Assembly: GCA_900546735.1 (NCBI GenBank)
Contig: URDW01000128.1
Location: forward strand, 1-5,767
DNA length: 5,767 nucleotides
From: an uncultured Oscillospiraceae bacterium
Lineage (GTDB): Bacteria; Bacillota; Clostridia; Oscillospirales; Acutalibacteraceae
Direction of reading: 5' to 3'
Position 1 is the first letter of the stretch. Every line of letters starts with the position of its first letter. The position numbers were made by a program, and so were the translations under genes. Under the pieces are notes generated by a model. That model was given only the letters and a program-made list of their open reading frames with translations, did not search any database and was not told the DNA's origin. This document shows positions 1 to 5,347 of the stretch, in pieces.

Positions 1-32
1 CGTCGGCAGCGTCAGATGTGTATAAGAGACAG
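1..32 (+). other. Residual Illumina Nextera (Tn5) Read-1 adapter, not genomic
   Basis: These 32 bases match the Nextera Read-1 transposase adapter from its second base to its end. Bases 14-32 are the 19-bp Tn5 mosaic end AGATGTGTATAAGAGACAG, and bases 1-13 are the sequencing-primer tail. The tail is synthetic, so this is library adapter left by incomplete trimming and not a natural IS50/Tn5 end. Genomic sequence should begin at about base 33, and nothing should be annotated across this junction. Confidence 0.98.
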
Positions 33-175
33 CTTTATGCATGTTTGTGTTTGACTGCGCATGTGAAAAGCTTATTAATAAATTCTAACGAATCTAATAT
101 TAATCTAAACTTGCATAATGTGCACTTGAAAAATACAGTACATAATGTTAGTTTATAGAAAAGAGGTGATTTCTT
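33..175 (+). promoter_or_regulatory. AT-rich leader upstream of the CmpB-like gene, weak promoter candidates
   Basis: No gene fits in this stretch. It holds three TCTAA-containing repeats (ATTCTAA 82-88, AATCTAA 91-97, AATCTAA 102-108; steps of 9 and 11 bp). Two weak promoter candidates are visible: TTGACT (51-56) with TATTAA (73-78), spacing 16, and TTGCAT (111-116) with TACAGT (134-139), spacing 17. Neither is strong enough to call firmly. The ribosome binding site AGAGGTGAT (162-170) serves the ATG at 176. Confidence 0.35.
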
Positions 176-862
176 ATGCAAAAAGCAGTCGGCAAAGAGG
201 TGAAGGCTGCGCAAAAGCAGAATGTTACGCCCAAACTGGATTTTTACCAGCTGATCTGGATCTTTGCCGTCAGCTGTGTGGTCGGTTTTCTGGTGGAAAC
301 ACTTTGGTGCTACATCAAGCATGGCTATATCGAAAGCCGTCAGTCGCTCGTGTACGGGCCGATCAGCATCGTGTACGGCATGGGTGCGATCGTGCTGACG
401 CTGGCGCTCTACCGTTTTCAGCGCTGCAGCTGGCAGAAAATTTTTTGGATCTCTTTTGCTGCCGGCACGGTCACAGAGTATATTGCATCGCTGGGGGAAG
501 AGATCGTGTTCGGTGTGCGCGCCTGGGACTACAGCCATCTGCCGCTCAACATCAACGGCCGTGTTTGTCTGCTGTATTCGCTTTTCTGGGGTGTTCTGGG
601 CCTGGCATGGGTCAAGGCCGTGTACCCGTTTCTTGCCCGGCTGATCGCCAAGATCCCGTCCGGGCTCAGCAAGGCAGCTGTTTGGCTGTTTCTGGTGTTT
701 TTTGTGTTTGACTGTGTGCTCAGCGCCTCGGCGGCTGTGCGCATGGCAGAGCGCGAAACGGGCGCCGCGCCCTCCAACAGGTTTGAGGAGTACCTGGACT
801 CGGAGTTCCCGGATGAGCGTATGCGCCGGATCTACGCCAATTCAGAAAAAGTAGACAAATAA
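176..862 (+). CDS. Putative ABC-transporter permease family membrane protein (CmpB-like, PF06541)
   Basis: The 228-residue product is an integral membrane protein. Five hydrophobic segments are visible at about residues 24-44, 59-80, 88-108, 129-152 and 164-187, between a short basic N-terminus and a charged C-terminal tail (about 188-228). Family-type signatures include a Glu in the first helix (E41), YGPISIVYGMGA (60-71), TEY (100-102), WDYS (117-120) and NINGRVCL (125-132) leading into a helix with WGVLGL. These fit the family named putative ABC transporter permease. The name is historical: no ATP-binding partner gene lies here, and the molecular role is not established. The start at 176 is supported by AGAGGTGAT ending 5 nt upstream; an earlier ATG at 145 is in another frame. 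The gene appears to be transcribed alone, since a strong terminator follows within 20 bp. Family assignment is confident; function is not. Confidence 0.85.
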   Translation: MQKAVGKEVKAAQKQNVTPKLDFYQLIWIFAVSCVVGFLVETLWCYIKHGYIESRQSLVYGPISIVYGMGAIVLTLALYRFQRCSWQKIFWISFAAGTVTEYIASLGEEIVFGVRAWDYSHLPLNINGRVCLLYSLFWGVLGLAWVKAVYPFLARLIAKIPSGLSKAAVWLFLVFFVFDCVLSASAAVRMAERETGAAPSNRFEEYLDSEFPDERMRRIYANSEKVDK

Positions 863-878
863 AACATTTTAACGTGCA

Positions 879-915
879 GCGCAGAAAACACAAAACGTTT
901 TCTGCGCAATTTTTT
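879..915 (+). terminator. Rho-independent terminator of the CmpB-like gene
   Basis: A perfect 11-bp stem (GCGCAGAAAAC 879-889 with GTTTTCTGCGC 897-907) encloses a 7-nt loop and is followed by AA and six T (910-915). It lies 16 bp after the stop codon and 10 bp before the tRNA promoter, so it insulates the tRNA operon from upstream transcription. Confidence 0.9.
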
Positions 916-925
916 AGAATTGCTC

Positions 926-954
926 TTGACATCGCGGGCGGATTTATATATAAT
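926..954 (+). promoter_or_regulatory. Consensus sigma-A (sigma-70 type) promoter of the tRNA operon
   Basis: The -35 box TTGACA (926-931) and the -10 box TATAAT (949-954) both match consensus exactly and are separated by the optimal 17 bp. Transcription would start near 961, about 10 nt before the first tRNA base. This is the strongest promoter in the window, as expected for stable RNA genes. Confidence 0.95.
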
Positions 955-970
955 ACATGTCGTAACATAT

Positions 971-1047
971 GGCCCGGTAGTTCAGCTGGTTAGAACGCCA
1001 GCCTGTCACGCTGGAGGTCGACGGTTCGAGCCCGTTCCGGGTCGCCA
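971..1047 (+). tRNA. tRNA-Asp(GTC)
   Basis: A complete cloverleaf can be drawn. The acceptor stem is GGCCCGG with CCGGGTC (one G-T pair), the D stem GTTC/GAAC, the anticodon stem CCAGC/GCTGG with loop CTGTCAC and anticodon GTC, the variable loop AGGTC, and the T stem GACGG/CCGTT around TTCGAGC. The discriminator is G1044 and CCA is encoded at 1045-1047. It decodes GAC/GAT. It is the first gene of a two-tRNA operon, 5 nt ahead of tRNA-Thr. Confidence 0.97.
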
Positions 1048-1052
1048 TATGT

Positions 1053-1128
1053 GCTGATATGGCTCAGTAGGCAGAGCACATCCTTGGTAAGGATGAGGTC
1101 ACCGGTTCGAATCCGGTTATCAGCTCCA
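1053..1128 (+). tRNA. tRNA-Thr(GGT)
   Basis: A complete cloverleaf can be drawn. The acceptor stem is GCTGATA with TATCAGC, the D stem GCTC/GAGC, the anticodon stem CATCC/GGATG with loop TTGGTAA and anticodon GGT, the variable loop AGGTC, and the T stem ACCGG/CCGGT around TTCGAAT. The discriminator is T1125 and CCA is encoded at 1126-1128. It decodes ACC/ACT. It is cotranscribed with tRNA-Asp, and its encoded CCA touches the terminator hairpin. Confidence 0.97.
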
Positions 1129-1166
1129 AAGACGGCAGACACAGTTTGTGTCTGCCGTCTTTTTTT
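1129..1166 (+). terminator. Rho-independent terminator of the tRNA-Asp/tRNA-Thr operon
   Basis: A perfect 15-bp stem (AAGACGGCAGACACA 1129-1143 with TGTGTCTGCCGTCTT 1147-1161) closes a GTT loop and runs into seven T (1160-1166). It starts directly after the encoded CCA of tRNA-Thr and defines the end of the operon. The A-rich foot could also give some termination for transcripts from the opposite side. Confidence 0.96.
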
Positions 1167-1225
1167 ATATTCAGCCGCCGGGCGGTCAAAATTGTGAAAA
1201 AATATTAACAAAAAGGACGTGTGTC

Positions 1226-1254
1226 TTGAACATTTTGTTAAAAAAGACTATAAT
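1226..1254 (+). promoter_or_regulatory. Sigma-A promoter of the GH13 alpha-glucosidase gene
   Basis: A consensus -10 box TATAAT (1249-1254) is preceded at exactly 17 bp by TTGAAC (1226-1231, four of six consensus bases). Transcription would start near 1261, giving an untranslated leader of about 100 nt before the ATG at 1364. No other comparable promoter is seen between the tRNA terminator and the gene. Confidence 0.8.
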
Positions 1255-1260
1255 GAAGCT

Positions 1261-1363
1261 GGAAAACCGCATGCAAAGCCCATAAAGCTTTTCTGCTGCA
1301 GCAGTATGCGGAGCCAATTATACCATGGTTTGCGCCGCTGTATGCCGGCGCAGGGAGGGAATT
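1261..1363 (+). promoter_or_regulatory. Structured 5' leader and RBS of the alpha-glucosidase gene
   Basis: The leader contains an 8-bp stem (CCGCATGC 1267-1274 with GTATGCGG 1304-1311, one G-U pair). Inside it are a small AAAGC/GCTTT hairpin (1275-1279/1287-1291) and the 12-bp palindrome CTGCTGCAGCAG (1293-1304), which overlaps the outer stem. A second hairpin (TGCGCCG 1331-1337 with CGGCGCA 1346-1352) abuts the strong Shine-Dalgarno AGGGAGG (1352-1358), 5 nt from the ATG. I do not recognise a known riboswitch class. The elements could be regulatory, or the palindrome could be a DNA operator; this is inference. Confidence 0.45.
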
Positions 1364-3307
1364 ATGGAAAAGATCACGCTCGACACACGCTTGTCCGAAG
1401 CTATGAAAAATCCAATGGCCAAAGATCTGTTTGACGCAGTCACCGCACTTTTCAGTATTGATGTCAACCGTTTCAGCCGTTCAAAAATCGCGCGCCTGAA
1501 AGTGCGCTCTATTAAAGGGCTGACGGCCGGCGTCATCAATAAAAAGGCGCTGCAAAGCGCCTGCGATTTGCTCAACAGCGAACGCAATGCGCCGGTCGAT
1601 GACCGCGGCGCAGTCATTGAAAAAAAGTGGTGGAAAGAAGCGGTGTTTTACCAAATTTATCCCCGCTCTTTTAAAGATTCTGACGGCGACGGCGTCGGCG
1701 ATATCCGTGGCATCATTGAAAAGCTGGATTATTTGCAGGACCTTGGCATCGACTGCATCTGGTGCTGCCCGATGTATAAAAGCCCGAACGATGACAACGG
1801 CTATGACATCAGCGATTATTACGCCATTATGGAAGAGTTCGGCACGATGGAGGATTTTGACGAGCTGCTTTCCGAGGTACATAAGCGCGGCATGCGGCTG
1901 ATTATGGATCTCGTTGTGAACCACACGAGCGACGAGCACCCGTGGTTCGTGCGCGCCAAACAGAGCAAAGACGACCCGTACCATGATTATTATATTTGGA
2001 AAGACGACGACGGCACCAAAACGCCGCCTACGGATTGGAAAAGCTTTTTCGGCGGCAGCGCCTGGAATTATTATGAAAATTTAAACCAGTGGGCGCTGCA
2101 TGTGTTCTCCAAAAAGCAGATGGACCTGAACTGGGAAAACCCGGCCATGCGCCAGGATATTTACAAAATGATCAACTGGTGGCTGAACAAGGGCGTAGAC
2201 GGTTTTCGTATGGACGTCATCAATTTTATTTCCAAATGGCAGACGTTTCCGAATTCCGTGCCGGTCATTGAAAAGATTTTGGGCTTCTGCGGCGCCGAGT
2301 GGTATTTTTACGGGCCGCGTCTGCACGAATTTCTGCACGAAATGAATATGCAGGCTTTTAAAGGGCGCGACTGTGTCAGCGTCGGCGAATGCGGCGGACT
2401 TGGACTGGAAACCTCCAAGCTGCTGACGGCCGACAACCGCGGCGAACTGTCCATGGTGTTCAATTTTGACCACCTTGACAACATGCCGCACGGGAAGTAC
2501 GACGATTATTATTATGATTTTCGCATTGCGGCGCGCCAGCTGGTCAAATGGCAGCTGTATTACGGCAACCGCTGCTGGCCGACCCTGCTTTTTGAAAACC
2601 ACGACAACCCGCGCATCACCTCTAAGGCCGACAAATACGGCGTGTTCCGCAGCGAGATCGCCAAGCTGTGCGCCACGATCCAGCTGACCTTCCGCGGCAC
2701 ACCGTTTATTTACCAGGGGCAGGAGATCGCTATGGGCAACGGCGACTTCCAGTCGGCCGAAGAGCTGCGCGACGTAGAAGGTATTAATATGTATAACGAG
2801 CTGATCGAAAAGGGCAAGTCACCGCAGGAGGCGCTGGAAAAAGTGCTCTGCGGCAGCCGTGACCACGCCCGCACGCCCATGCAGTGGGACGACAGCAAAA
2901 AGGCCGGCTTTACGACTGGCACGCCTTGGATCAAGGTCAATAAAGACGCGTTTCGTTACAATGTAAAGGACCAGCTGCAAATGGCGGACAGCCCGCTCAA
3001 CTACTTTAAGCGGCTGATCCGTCTGCGCCGCGAAAATCCGGCGTTTATCTACGGCGACTTTGAACTGATCCAGCCGGAGCGCCTGGACCCGCAGGATGTG
3101 GACATTCTCTGCTTCTCGCGCAAGCTTGACGGCGCGTGTTTTGTGGTGGAGATCAACCTGGTGCGCCGCACCAGAAAGCGCTATCTGGACCTGACCGGGC
3201 TGGAGCTTATTTCCTCCAGCTACGATTACCCGGCCAAGAGCCTGCGCCCGTACGAGTGCAACATCTATAAACCGGCCGTGCCGGAAATGGGCGCCAAAAC
3301 GCTGTAA
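1364..3307 (+). CDS. GH13 alpha-glucosidase, probably oligo-1,6-glucosidase-like (GH13_31), with N-terminal extension
   Basis: This 647-residue retaining alpha-glucosidase should release glucose from short alpha-glucosides such as isomaltose or panose. The catalytic part starts at about W89 (WWKEAVFYQIYPRSF) and runs about 559 residues, the usual family length. Visible motifs are the calcium-binding-type loop DSDGDGVGD (105-113), DLVVNH (182-187), GFRMDVI with nucleophile D284, VGEC with acid/base E342, and ENHDNPR with transition-state D414. Val285 after the nucleophile is the family marker for alpha-1,6 preference. Region V reads QMDLN (252-256) instead of the usual QPDLN. Residues 1-88 are an extra, predicted helical, domain. 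No signal peptide is seen, so it should be cytoplasmic and need an importer encoded elsewhere. The start at 1364 follows AGGGAGG (1352-1358) and is preferred to the in-frame ATG at 1325, which lacks an RBS. It is transcribed alone and its last 43 bp overlap the convergent gene. A trehalose-6-phosphate hydrolase is less likely from the motif wording. Confidence 0.92.
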   Translation: MEKITLDTRLSEAMKNPMAKDLFDAVTALFSIDVNRFSRSKIARLKVRSIKGLTAGVINKKALQSACDLLNSERNAPVDDRGAVIEKKWWKEAVFYQIYPRSFKDSDGDGVGDIRGIIEKLDYLQDLGIDCIWCCPMYKSPNDDNGYDISDYYAIMEEFGTMEDFDELLSEVHKRGMRLIMDLVVNHTSDEHPWFVRAKQSKDDPYHDYYIWKDDDGTKTPPTDWKSFFGGSAWNYYENLNQWALHVFSKKQMDLNWENPAMRQDIYKMINWWLNKGVDGFRMDVINFISKWQTFPNSVPVIEKILGFCGAEWYFYGPRLHEFLHEMNMQAFKGRDCVSVGECGGLGLETSKLLTADNRGELSMVFNFDHLDNMPHGKYDDYYYDFRIAARQLVKWQLYYGNRCWPTLLFENHDNPRITSKADKYGVFRSEIAKLCATIQLTFRGTPFIYQGQEIAMGNGDFQSAEELRDVEGINMYNELIEKGKSPQEALEKVLCGSRDHARTPMQWDDSKKAGFTTGTPWIKVNKDAFRYNVKDQLQMADSPLNYFKRLIRLRRENPAFIYGDFELIQPERLDPQDVDILCFSRKLDGACFVVEINLVRRTRKRYLDLTGLELISSSYDYPAKSLRPYECNIYKPAVPEMGAKTL

Positions 3308-3837
3308 ATGCCAAAGCTGCCGCTTTGCGGGTCTTCAAACAGGGCGATCTGCGGCGAATGGTATGTGAACAGGAAAAACAGCAAGGTCATACCGGCAAGC
3401 GCGGCAATGCCGATGGCTGCTGCCGCTTTAGGGGCCGGGCGTGCGCTGCGCATGAGAACGTAGTCTGTGCCGAACGCACCCAAAACGCCCAGATAAAATG
3501 ACAAAATATCGATCGCCGTAACGGTTTTGCCAAGGGCGCCGCTGTAGGTGTAGAAAAATGCGGCAATAAACAGCGCACCCATGTATGCGCCGGCCGCTTT
3601 TGCCGCCCAGAAAGACGCGCTGTCTTTTCTGCCCGGCAGAAAGAACTGCACGGCTGCAAAAATAATGTATGGAAACCACAGAAGTTTCAGGTGTTCCCAA
3701 ACGCTTTCGTTGACCGGCACAAATAGCGCGGCAAAGCCGTTTTCGCCGCTTACGGCGTAAACAAAGTGCGCCAGTGTGCCGGCAATGCTCACAAAAATAA
3801 CGCCGGCTACTTCCTGTTTGATTTGTTTTTTGTTCAT
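3265..3837 (-). CDS. DUF6512-type integral membrane protein
   Basis: This 190-residue hydrophobic protein has about five membrane segments (roughly residues 8-28, 50-67, 77-97, 106-127 and 138-159). The family-type signatures are HFVYAVSG (24-31), PVNESVWEHLKLLWFP (41-56) and, near the end, TYHSPQ with LFEDPQSGSFGIY (166-178). These match my memory of the DUF6512 family; no function is known. It is convergent with the glucosidase and divergent from the esterase-like gene. The start at 3837 has GGTGAT (minus strand, 3846-3841) as ribosome binding site, with 5 nt between GGTG and the ATG. Residues 178-190 lie beyond the conserved FGIY end and are encoded within the antisense of the glucosidase 3' end, so the tail may have arisen by stop-codon loss. 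No terminator is seen after it. Confidence 0.8.
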   Translation of the reverse strand: MNKKQIKQEVAGVIFVSIAGTLAHFVYAVSGENGFAALFVPVNESVWEHLKLLWFPYIIFAAVQFFLPGRKDSASFWAAKAAGAYMGALFIAAFFYTYSGALGKTVTAIDILSFYLGVLGAFGTDYVLMRSARPAPKAAAAIGIAALAGMTLLFFLFTYHSPQIALFEDPQSGSFGIYSVLAPISGTAGL

Positions 3838-3897
3838 ACGATCACCGTTTTATTTTATGCAGGCGATCACTTTTTCCATGCAGAGTGAGGAATGATT
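3838..3897. promoter_or_regulatory. Divergent intergenic region with short direct repeats
   Basis: These 60 bp must carry at least part of the promoters for the minus-strand DUF6512 gene and the plus-strand hydrolase. I find no confident -35/-10 pair for either direction. Two short direct repeats stand out: CGATCAC at 3839-3845 and 3864-3870 (25 bp apart) and ATGCAG at 3857-3862 and 3878-3883 (21 bp apart, about two helical turns). They could bind a shared regulator or be chance. The Shine-Dalgarno for the hydrolase, AGTGAGG (3884-3890), favours the ATG at 3898. Confidence 0.35.
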
Positions 3898-4806
3898 ATG
3901 GATTTTTTTAAACCAATTTTAAATTTAGTTTGGGGGTTTGCCGGCGTGAACGACACGGTGCGGTTAAAACGCCAGCACCCGCCGGAAAATATAGAGGAAA
4001 ATTACGACATCCCATACCTTTCAGACGGCCTGCGCGGCCATTTGCTGGATGTGTATGTGCCGCAGTCAGCCGGCGGTAAAAAGTTGCCGGTCATTGTGGA
4101 TGTGCACGGCGGCGGCTGGATGTACGGATATAAAGAGATCAACCGCCCGTACTGCCTGGCACTGGCTGAAAAAGGGTTTATTGTTGTAAATATCAATTAC
4201 CGTTTGTGCGGCGGGAAGGACCGCGTACATCTGGCCGACCAGCTGCAGGACTGCTTTGCCGCGTTTCGCTGGGTGCGTGAAAACATTGCCGTTTACGGCG
4301 GCGATACCGGCAATATGTTTTTGACCGGCGATTCCGCCGGCGGCAATCTGACCTGTCTGAGCGCGGCCGTGTGCGCGAATGAAAAGCTGGCGCAAATCGC
4401 CGGCGTTCCGGCGCCGGGGCAGCTTTTCCGGGCGTATGGCGCGACTTCGCCGATGATCGATTTTACCCAAAAAAGTCCGCTCACCGTGTCTAACCGCCAG
4501 GTCGTGTTCGGCGCGGATTATAAAAACGACCTGTTCTATAAAACGTTTGCCAATTTCGCGAAGGTCGCCGGCAAGGAATTGGCGCCGTTTTACCTGGTCA
4601 CTTCAAACGGCGATTTTCTGCAGGAGCAGGGCAAGCAGTGCTACGCCGTGCTTCTGACAAACGGTGTAGACGTAAAATTCCACAACTGGACCAAAAACAA
4701 CCAGCAGCATGTATTCAGCGTGATCGAGCCGTTCAAGGGCCCCGGCCAGATCATTATCGAAGAAATGACCCGCTTTTTCAAATCCAAAATGGTGCATGGG
4801 GATTGA
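3898..4806 (+). CDS. Alpha/beta-hydrolase, esterase/lipase of the HSL-like (hydrolase fold-3) type
   Basis: The 302-residue product is a serine hydrolase that probably cleaves carboxylic esters; its natural substrate cannot be told. The oxyanion-hole motif HGGGW spans residues 70-74. The nucleophile elbow GDSAGG places the catalytic Ser at 146. The later acid Asp239 (NGDFL) and base His271 (QQHVF) complete the triad in the expected order and spacing. Length is typical of the family. No signal peptide is evident, so it is likely cytoplasmic. An ATG at 3892, two codons earlier, is only 1 nt from the AGTGAGG ribosome site, so 3898 (spacing 7) is the better start. It is divergent from the DUF6512 gene and 93 bp ahead of the DUF3795 gene. 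Sugar-acetyl esterases of gut Clostridia belong to related groups, but nothing here proves that link. Confidence 0.88.
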   Translation: MDFFKPILNLVWGFAGVNDTVRLKRQHPPENIEENYDIPYLSDGLRGHLLDVYVPQSAGGKKLPVIVDVHGGGWMYGYKEINRPYCLALAEKGFIVVNINYRLCGGKDRVHLADQLQDCFAAFRWVRENIAVYGGDTGNMFLTGDSAGGNLTCLSAAVCANEKLAQIAGVPAPGQLFRAYGATSPMIDFTQKSPLTVSNRQVVFGADYKNDLFYKTFANFAKVAGKELAPFYLVTSNGDFLQEQGKQCYAVLLTNGVDVKFHNWTKNNQQHVFSVIEPFKGPGQIIIEEMTRFFKSKMVHGD

Positions 4807-4830
4807 GGGCAGATCATGGGATTACCCGGT

Positions 4831-4857
4831 TTGCCGCAGGTCTATTTTCGCTATACT
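4831..4857 (+). promoter_or_regulatory. Possible promoter for the DUF3795 gene
   Basis: TATACT (4852-4857) is a good -10 match. The best upstream partner is TTGCCG (4831-4836), but the spacing is only 15 bp, so the call is weak. There is no hairpin plus T-tract in 4807-4899, so read-through from the hydrolase gene is equally possible. Confidence 0.3.
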
Positions 4858-4899
4858 TTATAAACATACATGTAAAAACAGAAATCACCGGAGAATTTT

Positions 4900-5280
4900 A
4901 TGAAAAGGGAACTTGGCTTTGGCCGCTGCGGCCTTGCGTGCTGCCTCTGTTCGGAAAATGATGTATGTGCCGGCTGTGATTCGGGTAACTGCCCGGACAA
5001 AGACCGGTGCGAAAACAGGCGCTGTTCTGCGGAAAAAGAGCTCGGCGGCTGCTTTGCGTGCGCCCAGGCCGCACAGTGCACAAAAGGCCTTTTGCAAAAG
5101 GTCAAGCCGCGTGCTTTTACGCTGTTTATCCGCCAGCGTGGCCAAAATGCGCTGCTGGATGTGCTCGAACAAAACGAAAGCCGCGGCGTCGTTTACCACC
5201 GCAGCGGCGTAAATGGGGATTATGACGCCTTTGAAACACCGCAGCAGCTGCTTTGCTTTTTGGGCGACGGTCTGCCCTGA
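4900..5280 (+). CDS. Cysteine-rich DUF3795 family protein
   Basis: This small 126-residue protein has 12 cysteines in its first 60 residues (10, 14, 15, 17, 23, 26, 31, 37, 42, 51, 54, 60) and one more at 119. The opening GRCGLACCLC followed by CAGC and CFAC is the DUF3795 pattern. The second half (about 70-122) carries RAFTLFIRQRG, GVVYH and GDYDAF, which recur in clostridial members I remember. The cysteine spacing suggests a metal or Fe-S binding module, but the family has no established function and this is inference. There is no signal peptide or membrane segment, so it is likely cytoplasmic. The start follows GGAG (4890-4893) with 6-nt spacing. It may be cotranscribed with the hydrolase upstream, since no terminator separates them. 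Confidence 0.82.
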   Translation: MKRELGFGRCGLACCLCSENDVCAGCDSGNCPDKDRCENRRCSAEKELGGCFACAQAAQCTKGLLQKVKPRAFTLFIRQRGQNALLDVLEQNESRGVVYHRSGVNGDYDAFETPQQLLCFLGDGLP

Positions 5281-5347
5281 TATTTTCTTTTGTGTAATGT
5301 ATTAATCATAAGGCATAGATCATAGAAACGCATTTACGGAGGACGTT

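Noticed and set aside
14..32. Tn5/IS50 mosaic end suggesting a transposon
   Set aside because: It is joined to the synthetic Nextera primer tail at bases 1-13, so it is library adapter and not a natural element.
44..714. 14-bp exact repeat TTTGTGTTTGACTG at 44-57 and 701-714
   Set aside because: It is T-rich, one copy lies inside a conserved membrane-helix coding region, and flanks do not match. A 14-bp chance match is plausible in 5.8 kb; a chimera cannot be excluded but has no other support.
1174..1185. GCCGCCGGGCGG palindrome-like stretch as an additional terminator
   Set aside because: The foldable stem is only about 4 bp and no T-tract follows; the tRNA terminator just upstream already accounts for termination.
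990..1211. Minus-strand 73-residue open frame containing NRIRTGDL and PERARTVDL
   Set aside because: It is the antisense of the two tRNA genes and their terminator. Such peptides are a well-known false annotation in databases and there is no ribosome site.
1481..1984. Long minus-strand frame within the glucosidase gene
   Set aside because: It is a shadow of a strongly conserved GH13 coding region and shows no recognisable protein family or ribosome site. The same holds for the minus-strand frame at 2081-2602.
3312..3327. CAAAGC/GCTTTG hairpin just after the glucosidase stop as a terminator
   Set aside because: The stem is only 6 bp with no T-tract on either strand, and it lies inside the DUF6512 coding sequence.
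4831..5347. DUF3795 and DUF1648 genes as a toxin/immunity or defence module
   Set aside because: The DUF1648 protein lacks the SdpI domain, no secreted toxin or processing gene is present, and each gene has its own spacing and ribosome site. Adjacency alone does not support a system.
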